Below, one piece after another: positions 1 to 10,858 of a stretch of DNA of 64,000 bases (position 1 is its first letter; every line of letters starts with the position of its first letter). The DNA is from Gemmobacter aquatilis (GTDB lineage: Bacteria > Pseudomonadota > Alphaproteobacteria > Rhodobacterales > Rhodobacteraceae). The stretch covers positions 62,001 through 126,000 of the forward strand of contig NZ_FOCE01000003.1 in the NCBI RefSeq assembly GCF_900110025.1, in the 5' to 3' direction. Under the pieces are notes generated by a model that was given only the letters and a program-made list of their open reading frames with translations, searched no databases and was not told the origin of the DNA. The position numbers and the translations under genes were made by a program.

Positions 1-1
1 T

Positions 2-2578
<2,577 letters not shown>

Positions 2579-2586
2579 GCCTCAAA

Positions 2587-2608
2587 GGGCGGGGGTCACC
2601 CCCGCCCC
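2587..2608. terminator. GC-rich hairpin between convergent carB and LysR gene
   Basis: The arms GGGCGGGGG and CCCCCGCCC flank a 3-nt loop just after the carB stop and just before the stop of the leftward LysR gene. No T-tract is present, so it is a plausible but not classical terminator serving either strand. Confidence 0.45.
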
Positions 2609-2609
2609 C

Positions 2610-3461
2610 TCACCCCCCATAAGCCAGCCGCAGCTCTGACAGCAGCGCTTCGGCCACCTCGCCCTTCACCGTCGGCGCCTGATACAGGCAGACCGACAAC
2701 CCGCCCAGATCGGGCAGCGCGTCCGGCTCGGCAATCTCCACCGTCCCCGCCGGAAAGGCGCCGCGCAGCCGGGCCGAGATCGCCAGATCGGCGGCCACCA
2801 CCGCCTCCACCGCCTGCTCGCTTTCGCCGTCAATCGCCATTTCCCACGGGATGCCCGCCGCATCCAGCGCCGCCTGCGCCGTGGGGCGGAAGATGCAGGT
2901 GTCCTTGAAGCCCAGCCGCAACGGCGGGCGCGTCCAGGCGCTGCCCTCTGCCGCACCGATCCACACCAGATCATGCCGCGCCAGTTCCTCGCCCCCCGGC
3001 CCCGGCCGGTCCTCGGTGGTCAGGATCACATCCAGCTCGCCGCGCGCAAACTGCTCTTTCAGCAGGATGGTGAAAGACGACGCCAGATTGACCCGCAAGC
3101 GCGGATATTGCGCCGCCAGTCGCTTCAGAATGCCGGGAATCGCCGGATAAACGATGTCATGCGGCACGCCCAGCCGGATTTCGCCCTCATAGGCCGCCCC
3201 GCCCAGCCGGGTCAGCGCCTCGTCATTCAACACCAGCATCTTGCGCGCAAACCCCATCAACTGCTCGCCCTCCGGCGTCAGGCTCAGCTTGCGCGCCGCG
3301 CGCAGAAACAGCCCGGTGCCCAGACTGTCCTCCAGCCGCTTCAGCTGCATCGACACGGCGCTTTGTGTCAGGTTCAGCAGGCCCGCCGCCCGCGTCACCC
3401 CGCCCGCATCGGCCACCGCCACGAAAGCCCGCAGGGCCGTCAGATCCAGATTGCGCGGCAT
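2610..3461 (-). CDS. LysR-family transcriptional regulator
   Basis: A 283-residue LTTR. The N-terminal winged helix-turn-helix lies at residues 3-60 (LRAFVAVADAGGVTRAAG, then QSAVSMQLKRLEDSLG). It is followed by a LysR substrate-binding domain (EIRLGVPHDIVYPAIPGIL). The start used here is ATG at 3461, preceded by GGAGGGTG; an upstream in-frame start would add 11 residues but lacks a comparable site. The gene faces away from the DUF1127 gene across a 119-bp gap holding an inverted repeat, so it may control that gene and itself. The inducer and regulon cannot be read from sequence. Confidence 0.92.
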   Translation of the reverse strand: MPRNLDLTALRAFVAVADAGGVTRAAGLLNLTQSAVSMQLKRLEDSLGTGLFLRAARKLSLTPEGEQLMGFARKMLVLNDEALTRLGGAAYEGEIRLGVPHDIVYPAIPGILKRLAAQYPRLRVNLASSFTILLKEQFARGELDVILTTEDRPGPGGEELARHDLVWIGAAEGSAWTRPPLRLGFKDTCIFRPTAQAALDAAGIPWEMAIDGESEQAVEAVVAADLAISARLRGAFPAGTVEIAEPDALPDLGGLSVCLYQAPTVKGEVAEALLSELRLAYGG

Positions 3462-3507
3462 ATCACCCTCCGTGATGGAACATCTCACATTCATTCATTT
3501 CCCTAAT

Positions 3508-3525
3508 CATGCCCAATCCGGCATG
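3508..3525. promoter_or_regulatory. Inverted repeat in LysR/DUF1127 divergent promoter
   Basis: CATGCC-N6-GGCATG is a perfect 6-bp dyad centred in the 119-bp gap between the divergent LysR and DUF1127 genes. LTTR sites usually contain short dyads of this kind, so this is a candidate operator. The assignment to this LysR is inference from position. Confidence 0.4.
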
Positions 3526-3580
3526 TTGGATCAAGAGATGAAATGCAAACACCCCAACCCATCACGAACAGGAGCCTCCG

Positions 3581-3793
3581 ATGTCCCTCTCCCTCGCCCG
3601 CCGCCGCGCCGCTGCCGCTGCCCGCCGCCCCCTGCTGTCCCGCCTGTGGCACATGCTGTCGGTCGCCCGCCAGCGTCAGGATCTGCGCGCGCTGGATGCC
3701 CATCTGCTCGCCGATATCGGCGTCGACCGTGAACAGGCCGAAGCCGAGGCCGACCGCCCGCTGTGGGACGTGCCCGCCCATTGGCGCCGCTGA
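3581..3793 (+). CDS. DUF1127 small basic protein
   Basis: A 70-residue protein with an Arg/Ala-rich N-terminus and the DUF1127 signature in its middle (ARQRQDLRALDAHLLADIGV, then REQAEAEADRPLW). DUF1127 proteins in alphaproteobacteria are small basic proteins, and some have been linked to RNA turnover and phosphate or carbon metabolism; the role of this one is unknown. ATG at 3581 is preceded by AGGAG at good spacing. It is divergent from the LysR regulator and 133 bp upstream of the BI-1 gene, with no clear terminator between. Confidence 0.85.
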   Translation: MSLSLARRRAAAAARRPLLSRLWHMLSVARQRQDLRALDAHLLADIGVDREQAEAEADRPLWDVPAHWRR

Positions 3794-3926
3794 TCCAAAC
3801 ACGCCTGCCAGAGTCAGGATTTGCGCGACAACCGTCTTGAAATGCAGGCAAAGCCTCCCGATATTGACGGCATAAGGTGGGGCCGGACGGCAAGGCCCCG
3901 CCACGGACCATTCTCGGAGGCACCAC

Positions 3927-4649
3927 ATGGCTGACTATCAAACGATCCGCACCGCAGGCGTCGGCGCCCGCACGGCGCAGATCGACGCGGGCCTTCGCGC
4001 CCATATGAACAAGGTCTACGGGCTGATGTCCGTGGCGATGCTGATCACCGCCGCCGTCGCCTGGGCCGTCGGCACCAACGAGGCGATGCTGACCGCGATC
4101 TACACCACGCCGCTGAAATGGCTGGTGATGTTCGCGCCGCTGATCATGGTCTTCGCCTTCGGCGCGCTGATCAACCGCCTGTCGGCCCCCGCCGCGCAGT
4201 TGTTCTTCTACGTCTATGCCGCCGCGATGGGCCTGTCGCTGGCCTATATCTTCGCCATCTTCACCGGCGCCTCGATCGCCACCACCTTCCTGACCACCGC
4301 CATCGCCTTCGCCGGTCTCAGCCTCTATGGCTACACCACGAAGAAGGATCTCAGCGGCATGGGCACCTTCCTGATCATGGGCCTGATCGGCCTCGTGGTC
4401 GCCTCGGTGGTGAACATCTTCGTCGGCTCCGACGCGCTGCAATTCGCCATCTCGGTGATCGGTGTGCTGATCTTCGCGGGCCTCACCGCCTTCGACACGC
4501 AGAACATCAAGAACACCTATATCCAGCACGCCGCGGGTGGCGATCAGGAGTGGTTGGCGAAATCGGCGATCATGGGCGCGCTCAGCCTCTATCTCGACTT
4601 CATCAACATGTTCATGTTCCTGCTGCAGTTCCTCGGCAACCGCGAGTAA
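3927..4649 (+). CDS. Bax inhibitor-1/YccA family membrane protein
   Basis: A 240-residue inner-membrane protein with about seven hydrophobic segments, a short hydrophilic N-terminus and the BI-1 family ending (GLTAFDTQNIKNTY, SLYLDFINMFMFLLQFLG). Bacterial members include YccA, which modulates FtsH proteolysis, and calcium-leak channels such as BsYetJ. Which activity applies here cannot be read from sequence. ATG at 3927 follows CGGAGG. A strong intrinsic terminator lies 22 bp after the stop, so this is probably a monocistronic unit. Confidence 0.92.
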   Translation: MADYQTIRTAGVGARTAQIDAGLRAHMNKVYGLMSVAMLITAAVAWAVGTNEAMLTAIYTTPLKWLVMFAPLIMVFAFGALINRLSAPAAQLFFYVYAAAMGLSLAYIFAIFTGASIATTFLTTAIAFAGLSLYGYTTKKDLSGMGTFLIMGLIGLVVASVVNIFVGSDALQFAISVIGVLIFAGLTAFDTQNIKNTYIQHAAGGDQEWLAKSAIMGALSLYLDFINMFMFLLQFLGNRE

Positions 4650-4670
4650 CCTTGCCGCAGGTCGAAACCG

Positions 4671-4698
4671 AAAGGCCGGGGGAAACCCCGGCCTTTTT
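4671..4698 (+). terminator. Rho-independent terminator of BI-1 gene
   Basis: The stem AAAGGCCGGGG / CCCCGGCCTTT has a GAAA tetraloop and runs into a T6 tract, immediately after the BI-1 family gene. This is a textbook intrinsic terminator. Confidence 0.92.
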
Positions 4699-4715
4699 TC
4701 ATTCCCCCCGTTCCG

Positions 4716-4775
4716 CTTCATCCTGGCAAAAATACTCCGGGGGAGGCGCCGCAGGCGCCGGGGGCAGCGCCCCCC
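4716..4775 (+). repeat. Rhodobacteraceae palindromic repeat, copy 1 (intergenic)
   Basis: The core is CTTCATC-TGGCAAAAATACTCC, followed by a GC-rich dyad (GGCGCC-GCA-GGCGCC) and a second hairpin GGGGGCAGCGCCCCC. It shares the order TTGGCAAAAATATCCTC + G-run + hairpin with copies at 36676, 40465 and 42517. It lies between the BI-1 terminator and the end of the leftward VIT gene. Confidence 0.75.
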
Positions 4776-4793
4776 TGCCCACTGCCCCCTGCC

Positions 4794-5486
4794 CTAGATC
4801 ACCGCGCCGAACACCTGCCCCACCAGCGCCGTGACCGCCATCGCCACCGCGCCCCAGAACGTCACCCGCGCCACGCCGCGCCCGACCGGCGCACCGCCCG
4901 CCTGCGCGCCCACCGCCCCCAGCACCGCCAGAAACACCAGCGACAGCCCTGCCACCCAGACCGAAAGCTGCGCCTCGGGCGCCAGCGCCCCGGCGGCCAG
5001 CGGCAGCGCCGCCCCCACCGCGAAGGTCAGCGCCGAGGCGCCTGCCGCCACCAGCGGCTTGGCCTCGCTGTGCTCCGAAATCCCAAGCTCGTCACGCACA
5101 TGGGCCGCCAGCGCGTCCTTGGCGTGCAGCGCCTCTGCCACCTGCCGCGCCAGCGCCGCCGGTACGCCGCGCTCCTCATAGATCCCGGCCAGCGCCCGCA
5201 CCTCTTCTGCCGGGTCTGCCGCGATCTCGGCCTTCTCGCGCGTGATATCCGCCCGCTCGGTATCCGCCTGCGACGAGACGGAAACATATTCCCCCGCCGC
5301 CATCGACAGCGCCCCGGCCGCCAGACCCGCCGCCCCGGCCAGCAGCACCTCGGCCCGCCCCGAGGCCGCCGCCATCCCCACCATCAACGACGCGGTCGAG
5401 ACGATGCCGTCATTCGCCCCCAGAACCGCCGCGCGCAGCCAGCCCACGCGGGCCACATAATGCTCTTCCCGATGCTGCCGTTCCAT
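4794..5486 (-). CDS. VIT1/CCC1 family Fe2+/Mn2+ transporter
   Basis: A 230-residue membrane protein with the VIT/CCC1 signature near the N-terminus (RVGWLRAAVLGANDGIVSTA, with conserved GANDG). A second hydrophobic segment carries the AAGEYVSVSSQ motif, a charged middle region follows (residues about 85-140), and there are further membrane segments at the C-terminus. Family members move ferrous iron or manganese out of the cytoplasm. ATG at 5486 is chosen because TTTGGAGCAGG precedes it; the in-frame TTG six codons upstream lies next to the rpmG terminator. It is expressed separately from rpmG, whose terminator lies just upstream. Confidence 0.9.
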   Translation of the reverse strand: MERQHREEHYVARVGWLRAAVLGANDGIVSTASLMVGMAAASGRAEVLLAGAAGLAAGALSMAAGEYVSVSSQADTERADITREKAEIAADPAEEVRALAGIYEERGVPAALARQVAEALHAKDALAAHVRDELGISEHSEAKPLVAAGASALTFAVGAALPLAAGALAPEAQLSVWVAGLSLVFLAVLGAVGAQAGGAPVGRGVARVTFWGAVAMAVTALVGQVFGAVI

Positions 5487-5502
5487 GACCTGCTCCAAAC
5501 GC

Positions 5503-5531
5503 AAAAACCGCGCCCAAAGGGCGCGGCTTTA
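5503..5531 (-). terminator. Rho-independent terminator of rpmG
   Basis: Read leftward, the stem CCGCGCCC-TTTG-GGCGCGG is followed by TTTTTG. It lies 22 bp after the rpmG stop and just upstream of the VIT gene start. Confidence 0.88.
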
Positions 5532-5552
5532 TCGCTCAGGTCAAGGCAGATC

Positions 5553-5720
5553 TTACTTGATCTTGCCTTCCTTGTATTCCACATGCTCCCGCTTGACGGG
5601 GTCATATTTCTTCACAACCATCTTTTCGGTCATCGTGCGGGCATTCTTCTTGGTCACATAGAAGTGCCCGGTGCCCGCCGTCGAGTTCAGACGGATCTTG
5701 ATCGTCGCCGGCTTCGCCAT
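5553..5720 (-). CDS. rpmG: 50S ribosomal protein L33
   Basis: A 55-residue ribosomal protein, read directly from the minus strand as [20 protein letters not shown] through YVTKKNAR to [13 protein letters not shown]. This is the length and composition of L33, a large-subunit protein. The variant has no zinc-ribbon CxxC pairs, which is the usual form in alphaproteobacteria. ATG at 5720 is preceded by TAGGAGAG. It is a single-gene unit with its own promoter-like sequence upstream and an intrinsic terminator downstream. Confidence 0.97.
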   Translation of the reverse strand: MAKPATIKIRLNSTAGTGHFYVTKKNARTMTEKMVVKKYDPVKREHVEYKEGKIK

Positions 5721-5777
5721 AGTCGTCTCTCCTACAACCGGGAAAGAAGACCTTCCCGTGAAATCCTTGAAGCCAGC

Positions 5778-5805
5778 CTTTTACGGATGACACGGGCAGA
5801 GTCAA
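5778..5805 (-). promoter_or_regulatory. Sigma70-like promoter candidate for rpmG
   Basis: On the minus strand TTGACT (5805-5800) is separated by 16 bp from TAAAAG (5783-5778), about 60 bp upstream of the rpmG start. The -35 is near consensus and the -10 is weak. Confidence 0.5.
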
Positions 5806-5877
5806 CACCAGAAACGTGCCGGGGGGCCAAGAAATGTTGGCCCCGCCGCGCGCCGTGCCCGCTGCTGCCGTCGCCTG

Positions 5878-6588
5878 TCAGACCAGCGGCTTGCCCATCG
5901 TCACATGGATCTGCGCCACGCTGGCCGCATCAAGTTGCAACGCCTGCGCCAGCCCTTTCAGATAGGTCCGCTCCGCCTCGGTATCGACCGAAATCGCCAT
6001 CAGCGCCGCCGAATAGACCTGCGACTTCGCCGTTTCCCCGACCGAGGACGCCAGCCCCATGATGTCCAGCGGCGCGTCGATCTCGGCGGCGACAAAGGCT
6101 TTCTCCTCGTCCGTCGCCTCGCCCAGTTGCGCCATGATCGCGGCCCGCTCGTCGGCGTCGATGCCGCCATCGGCCTTGGCCGCCTGAATCATCGCACGGA
6201 TCATCAGCCGCGCGTTTTCCTCGGCCAGCGGCCCCGCCGGCGTCGCCCCGGTGATCGAGGCCACCATCTCGCCCATCGACTTTGCCCCGGTCGAGGCCGC
6301 GCCGGTCACCGCCGCCATCAGGCTGCTGAACCCGGCCTCGGCCTGTTCGGTGGCCTGCGCTGCCGTGGTGCCGAAGGTGCCCATCATGCCGCGCAGCGCC
6401 GTGGTGCCGCCCGGGATGCCCATCTTCTCGGCCATGGCGCCCATCTGGTCAGCCATGCCACCCGGCTGGCCCGCCCCGCGCAGCGCATCCTTCACGCCGT
6501 CAAGGCCGCCCATCTTGCGAACCTTGTCCACACCGCGCGCGGCTGCAAACCCAACCGCCAGCGTGGCGAGTGCCTTGATGAAACTCAT
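5878..6588 (-). CDS. DUF533/TerB-like protein
   Basis: A 236-residue protein. The N-terminal 35 residues are hydrophobic and basic (MSFIKALATLAVGFAAARGV), then comes a Gly/Met/Ala-rich linker. The C-terminal half (about residues 110-230) resembles the helical DUF533/TerB fold (MIQAAKADGGIDADERAAIM, DEEKAFVAAEIDAP, VYSAALMAISVDTEAERTYL). E. coli YebE is a DUF533 protein with a similar plan. The function is unknown; a membrane-linked tellurite/stress role is only suggested by the fold. ATG at 6588 follows GGGAGTCGGGAC; the in-frame start 10 residues upstream is less well supported. Confidence 0.8.
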   Translation of the reverse strand: MSFIKALATLAVGFAAARGVDKVRKMGGLDGVKDALRGAGQPGGMADQMGAMAEKMGIPGGTTALRGMMGTFGTTAAQATEQAEAGFSSLMAAVTGAASTGAKSMGEMVASITGATPAGPLAEENARLMIRAMIQAAKADGGIDADERAAIMAQLGEATDEEKAFVAAEIDAPLDIMGLASSVGETAKSQVYSAALMAISVDTEAERTYLKGLAQALQLDAASVAQIHVTMGKPLV

Positions 6589-6675
6589 GTCCCGACTCCC
6601 TTGTTGCCGCACCAGCATAGCGCGAAACCGCGCCCAGCAAGCAAGCCCTTCACAGCGGGCGGATCAAAGGAATTT

Positions 6676-7087
6676 GCGCGGACGGCCTGTAAGCCGGATT
6701 TTGTCCAAGGAGTTGCCCCCTCTGGATGACCATTCCTCTGCCCCTGCCGTTACCGACAGGATCTAGCTGCCAACCCGGGCACTCTTGGGCTGAAGTGTCC
6801 CATGTGGAGGTCTCCGACAGCCTCACGGCTGAACGTCGGACCTTTCCACGCGAGGCCCCTATTCGGCATTGCTCCGGGTGGGGCTTGCCGTGCCGTCCCT
6901 GTTACCAGGTCCGCGGTGGGCTCTTACTCCACCGTTTCACCCTTACCATGGCTTGCGCCATGGCGGTCTCTTCTCTGTGGCGCTTTCCCTGGGGTTACCC
7001 CCGCCGGGCGTTACCCGGCACCCTTACTTCATGGAGTCCGGACTTTCCTCGCAGGGTTGCCCCCACGCGGTCATCCAGCCATCCGCG
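6676..7087 (-). ncRNA. rnpB: RNase P RNA (bacterial class A)
   Basis: Read leftward the RNA carries the universal RNase P blocks: GAGGAAAGTCCGGACTCC near the 5' end, GGTAAGGGTGAAACGGTGG, GAGCCCACCGC in the middle, and GACAAAATCCGGCTTACAGG near the 3' end. The first nine bases (CGCGGATGG) pair fully, with one G-U, with the last (CCGTCCGCG) to form helix P1, which fixes the ends at about 7087 and 6677. At about 412 nt it is the catalytic RNA that matures tRNA 5' ends. The 5' end is only 11 bp from the stop of the amidase gene, so its promoter must lie inside that coding region. Confidence 0.97.
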
Positions 7088-7098
7088 CAAGCGGCGGC

Positions 7099-7773
7099 TT
7101 ACGCCGCGTCCCTGCGCGCGTCAACCGGAAAGCGCGCCGCCAGATCGGCAGCCAGCGCCGCATCTGCCGCAGACAACGGCCCCCGCGCCCAGGGGCGAAA
7201 GCGCAGCCGGAACGCCGCCAGCAGATCCGCCGCCGCCGCATCGGGATAGCCGAAGGCGCGCAGGTCGGCGGCAAAATCGCCCGGCTCTGCCGCATCGGGC
7301 CAGACCGCCAGCCCCGCCTGCGCCAGCCTGCGCCAGTCAAAGCGCGGCCCGGGGTCGCCCTTGCGCGCCGGTGCCATGTCGGAATGGGCGATCACCCGTT
7401 CGGGCGGGATGCCCCAGCGGTGCATCACATCGGCCAGCAGCCCCTCCAGCGCCGCCATCTGCGGTTCGGGAAAGGGTTGTGCCCCGGGATTGGCCAGTTC
7501 GATCCCGATGGAGCGGGAATTGACATCCGCCACCTGCCCCCAGGCCCCCGCGCCCGCATGCCAGGCGCGCAGCTCTTCCGGCACCAGCGGCTCCACCGCG
7601 CCCGTCTCGGAAATCAGGTAATGCGCCGAAACCTCGGCCTGCGCGTCGCACAGCCGCGCCCGCGCCTCGGCGCAGGTGGGCATGGCGGTGTAATGCAGCA
7701 CGATCAGATCGGGCAATTGCCCATGACGGCGCGGCCCGAAATTCGGCGACGGATGCGCGGCAAACGGCAGCAC
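7099..7773 (-). CDS. N-acetylmuramoyl-L-alanine amidase (AmpD-like)
   Basis: A 224-residue Amidase_2 protein that cleaves the lactyl-amide bond between MurNAc and the stem peptide, for muropeptide recycling or wall turnover. The zinc-site residues are visible: His27 (VLHYTA), His130 (VIAHSD) and Asp140 (KGDPGPRFDW). The catalytic Glu is at 92 (SIGIELAN). No signal peptide is evident, which favours a cytoplasmic AmpD-like recycling role. The start is a GTG at 7773 preceded by GAGGG; no ATG is suitably placed. It lies 10 bp downstream of the lipoprotein gene and is probably cotranscribed with it. Confidence 0.9.
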   Translation of the reverse strand: MLPFAAHPSPNFGPRRHGQLPDLIVLHYTAMPTCAEARARLCDAQAEVSAHYLISETGAVEPLVPEELRAWHAGAGAWGQVADVNSRSIGIELANPGAQPFPEPQMAALEGLLADVMHRWGIPPERVIAHSDMAPARKGDPGPRFDWRRLAQAGLAVWPDAAEPGDFAADLRAFGYPDAAAADLLAAFRLRFRPWARGPLSAADAALAADLAARFPVDARRDAA

Positions 7774-7783
7774 CGCCCGGCCC

Positions 7784-8524
7784 TCATTTCACCGCGTTGC
7801 GGAACGGCGTCGGATCCCAGGTGCAGGCAAAGCCGTCGCCATCCGGGTCCAGCCCCTTGCGGTCCTTGTCCGGCCCCCCCGCCTCAAGAAACGCCGTCTG
7901 TGCCTGATCCGGCGAGCCATACCCGGCGCAGACCTTCTGCGGGTCGCGCAGACCCAGCGAAGACCGCTGATAGACCGGCGCCCCCACCGCATTGGTGGTG
8001 GTCAACGCATATTGCACCAGATTCGGCCCCGAGGCATTGCGCTGCGGCGGCACCACAGGCGCCGCAGGGGCCACCGGCGCGGCAGGCGCCACAGCCGGGG
8101 CCACAGTCGCCGCCGCCGTCGCATTGGCGCCCAGCGGGCTCAGCGGCAGCGGCGCATAGCTGTTCGCCCCAGAATTCACCGCCGTCTCTGTCGGCGCACC
8201 GATCACCGCCCCCGTCGCGCCCGCCGCCGGGGCCACGCCGCTCGCCCGGTCAATCGCGGCGCCCAGCCGGTCGGTCGAAAAGCCCGTGCTGCCCTGCGCG
8301 GGCGTCGGCACCGGATAGGCGCCCCCCCCGATCGGCTGCGCCGTCACCGTGCCGCCCACGATGGGCTGCGCGCCCGGTGCCACCACCGGCGCCCCGCCAT
8401 TCAGCGCGCTTTCGCGCTGCGCGTCATAGCTGCCGAACCCCACGCCGGAATCGGGCACCGAAGGGGCACAGGCGGCAAGGGCCAGCGGCGAAACCAGCAT
8501 CATCGGCAAAAGGAAGCGGCGCAT
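7784..8524 (-). CDS. Lipoprotein with C-terminal Excalibur-like Ca-binding motif
   Basis: A 246-residue protein starting MRRFLLPMMLVSPLALAAC, a lipoprotein signal with the lipobox LALAAC. A long low-complexity Ala/Pro/Val/Gly linker spans about residues 30-170. A conserved C-terminal domain follows (CAGYGSPDQAQTAFLEAGGP) and ends in the Asp-rich segment GLDPDGDGFACTWDP, which resembles the Excalibur calcium-binding motif. The role is unknown, probably envelope-associated. ATG at 8524 gives the cleanest signal peptide; an alternative ATG lies three codons upstream. A GC hairpin separates it from gatA upstream. Confidence 0.75.
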   Translation of the reverse strand: MRRFLLPMMLVSPLALAACAPSVPDSGVGFGSYDAQRESALNGGAPVVAPGAQPIVGGTVTAQPIGGGAYPVPTPAQGSTGFSTDRLGAAIDRASGVAPAAGATGAVIGAPTETAVNSGANSYAPLPLSPLGANATAAATVAPAVAPAAPVAPAAPVVPPQRNASGPNLVQYALTTTNAVGAPVYQRSSLGLRDPQKVCAGYGSPDQAQTAFLEAGGPDKDRKGLDPDGDGFACTWDPTPFRNAVK

Positions 8525-8545
8525 CTCGGTCATCCCAAAGCAGAA

Positions 8546-8563
8546 CCGGCCCCAAAGGGCCGG
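8546..8563 (-). terminator. Hairpin after gatA
   Basis: CCGGCCC-CAAA-GGGCCGG forms a strong stem between the gatA stop and the lipoprotein start. Read leftward it is followed only by TTCTGCTTT, so termination would be partial at best. Confidence 0.5.
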
Positions 8564-8585
8564 CAATTTCAGTTCGGCGGCGGTT

Positions 8586-10067
8586 TTACCACCATTTTTG
8601 CGGCTTGGCCACAAAGCCCGCCGCCCGTTCAAGAACATAAGCGTGATTGAGCAATTCGCCCTCTTCCCAGGGCCGCCCGATCAGTTGCAGCCCCAGCGGC
8701 AGCCCGTCGGCATCCAGCCCCACCGGCACCGAAACCCCCGGCAACCCGGCAAGGTTCAGCGTCACGGTGAACACGTCGTTCAGATACATCTCCACCGGAT
8801 CGGCGCTGCTCATCTCGCCCAGACCGAAGGCCGGGGTCGGCGTCGCGGGCGTCAGGATCGCATCGACCCCTGCCGCAAAGGCCTGCTCGAAGTCACGCTT
8901 GATCAGCGCCCGCACCTTGCGCGCGCGGTTGTAATAGGCGTCATAGAACCCCGCCGACAGCACATAGGTGCCGATCATCACCCGGCGCTGCACTTCGGCG
9001 CCAAAGCCTTCGGCGCGGGTCTTTTCATACATCTCGGTGATGCCATCGCCCGCCGCCAGCTTGGCGCGGTGGCCATAGCGCACCCCGTCATACCGCGCGA
9101 GGTTGCTCGACGCCTCGGCGGGCGCGATCACATAATAGGCGGGCAGCGCATATTTCGTATGCGGCAGCGAAACCTCGACGATCTCGGCCCCGGCGTCGCG
9201 CAGCATCTCGGCGCCCTTGTCCCAGATCTTCTGGATCTCCGGCCGCATCCCCGCCACGCGATATTCGCGCGGAATACCGATCTTCTTGCCCCGAATATCG
9301 CCGGTCAGCGCCGCTTCGAAATCCGGCACCGGCAGATCGGCGCTGGTCGAATCCTTCGGGTCATGCCCGGCCATCGCGCCCAGCAGGATCGCCGCATCGC
9401 GCACCGATTTGGTCATCGGCCCGGCCTGATCCAGCGACGAGGCATAAGCAATGATGCCCCAGCGGCTGACCCGGCCATAGGTCGGCTTGATGCCGACGAT
9501 GCCGCAGAACGCCGCCGGCTGGCGGATCGAGCCGCCGGTATCGGTGCCCGTCGCCGCCAGACACAGATCGCCCGCCACCGCCGCCGCCGATCCGCCCGAC
9601 GATCCACCCGGCGAAAGCTCGCGGTCATCGCTGCGCCACGGGTTCACCACCGGGCCATAGCACGAGGATTCGTTGGACGAACCCATGGCGAATTCGTCCA
9701 TGTTCAGCTTGCCCAGCATCACCGCGCCCGCATCGAACAGCTTGGCCGTGACTGTGGATTCGTATTCCGGCTTGAACCCGGCCAGGATGTTCGAGGCGGC
9801 CTGCGACGGCACGCCCTTGGTGCAGAACAGATCCTTGATCCCCAGCGGGATGCCGCACAGATCGGGCGCCCCGCCCGCCTGCAACCGCGCATCCGCCGCC
9901 CGCGCCTGTTCCAGCGCGATCTCCGGCGTCTTGTGGACAAAGGCGCCCAGCGTGTCGCCCGCATCCATCGCGGTCAGGCAGGCCATGGTCAGATCGACCG
10001 CGCTCAGATCGCCCGCGCGCAGCTTGTCGCGTGCCGCGGCAATGGTCAGTTCGTTCGCGTTGCTCAT
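8586..10067 (-). CDS. gatA: Aspartyl/glutamyl-tRNA amidotransferase subunit A
   Basis: The 493-residue catalytic amidase of GatCAB. It hydrolyses glutamine and supplies ammonia to convert misacylated Glu-tRNA(Gln) and/or Asp-tRNA(Asn) to the correct form in the cytoplasm. The amidase-signature triad is visible as Lys78 (PLGIKDLF), cis-Ser156 ([12 protein letters not shown]) and nucleophile Ser180 ([11 protein letters not shown]). Length is normal. ATG at 10067 overlaps the gatC stop by 4 bp, indicating translational coupling. gatB is not in the window. Confidence 0.97.
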   Translation of the reverse strand: MSNANELTIAAARDKLRAGDLSAVDLTMACLTAMDAGDTLGAFVHKTPEIALEQARAADARLQAGGAPDLCGIPLGIKDLFCTKGVPSQAASNILAGFKPEYESTVTAKLFDAGAVMLGKLNMDEFAMGSSNESSCYGPVVNPWRSDDRELSPGGSSGGSAAAVAGDLCLAATGTDTGGSIRQPAAFCGIVGIKPTYGRVSRWGIIAYASSLDQAGPMTKSVRDAAILLGAMAGHDPKDSTSADLPVPDFEAALTGDIRGKKIGIPREYRVAGMRPEIQKIWDKGAEMLRDAGAEIVEVSLPHTKYALPAYYVIAPAEASSNLARYDGVRYGHRAKLAAGDGITEMYEKTRAEGFGAEVQRRVMIGTYVLSAGFYDAYYNRARKVRALIKRDFEQAFAAGVDAILTPATPTPAFGLGEMSSADPVEMYLNDVFTVTLNLAGLPGVSVPVGLDADGLPLGLQLIGRPWEEGELLNHAYVLERAAGFVAKPQKWW

Positions 10068-10351
10068 TCCACCACCTTCGGCACGGCAAAGAACCCCTCG
10101 CGGGCATCGGGGGCGTTCTTCAGCACCAGTTCCTGAATATTGCCATCCGTCACCACATCCGCCCGCCGCTTCAGCCGCATCGGCGTGACCGAGGTCATCG
10201 GCTCGACGCCCGTCACATCGACCTCGTTCAACTGTTCCATGAAGCCAAGGATGTTCGAAAGCTCCCCGGCCAGCGCGGGCAGATCATGTTCATCCACCTG
10301 AATACGGGCGAGCTTCGCCACCCGGCGTGCGGTCTCAACGTCGATCGACAT
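10064..10351 (-). CDS. gatC: Aspartyl/glutamyl-tRNA amidotransferase subunit C
   Basis: The 95-residue GatC subunit, which wraps around the GatA-GatB interface and stabilises the complex. Family features are the N-terminal helix ([17 protein letters not shown]), [20 protein letters not shown], and the C-terminal [17 protein letters not shown] at 10351 is preceded by AAGGGGGTCCGTCCC. It is the first gene of a gatCA unit. The next 190 bp upstream hold only a small inverted repeat and C-rich sequence before the oppositely oriented B12 riboswitch. Confidence 0.95.
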   Translation of the reverse strand: MSIDVETARRVAKLARIQVDEHDLPALAGELSNILGFMEQLNEVDVTGVEPMTSVTPMRLKRRADVVTDGNIQELVLKNAPDAREGFFAVPKVVE

Positions 10352-10544
10352 GGGACGGACCCCCTTGCAAGATTTGCCCCCCGTTTAACGGGGCCGCGCC
10401 TTGCGTGCAAGGCAGAGGGGGCAGTTTGCGCCACCCGCCGCCCCACCCCGCCGCCCCCGGCTGTGGCCCCGCCGCCCGCCGCCCCGCCAAGCCGCAAAGT
10501 CGCGCTTGACTCCAAGGGCTCCCTTTCCCTAACTGCCCGAATTC

Positions 10545-10710
10545 CAAGTTCCGGCTCACGGGCCGGATTGAAAGGGAACACGGAACGGCGCAAGCCCAAT
10601 CCGTGGCTGCCCCCGCAACTGTAAGCGGTGAGCGACGTCGATCATGCCACTAGGGCCGAAAACCCCGGGAAGGCCGACGAAGCCACGACCCGCGAGCCAG
10701 GAGACCTGCT
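10545..10710 (+). ncRNA. Cobalamin riboswitch
   Basis: The sequence carries the diagnostic B12-box elements in order: AAAGGGAACACGG, CCGTGGCTGCCCCCGCAACT with GTAAGCGG, ATGCCACT, GGGAAGGCC, and the terminal GAGCCAGGAGACCTGC. It precedes btuB by about 150 nt. The leader between holds a GGAGG-TTT-CCTCC hairpin (near 10789-10802) and GCGGGC-N5-GCCCGC (10820-10836), probable parts of the expression platform. Binding of adenosylcobalamin is expected to shut off the downstream import operon. Confidence 0.96.
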
Positions 10711-10858
10711 TGGAGGATCACCCTTTCCGGGCGCGGGGCGCGTCATGGAAGCGGCACAACCGCAGCGGTGACGACCCTCACTGTCTGCGGAGGTTTCCTC
10801 CCGGACCAACACGGATATCGCGGGCCGGATGCCCGCAACAAGGGATGGGAAACCAACC

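Noticed and set aside
10829-10858. Upstream ATG for btuB
   Set aside because: It would put 10 polar residues before the signal peptide and lies in the riboswitch leader; ATG at 10859 starts a clean signal sequence.
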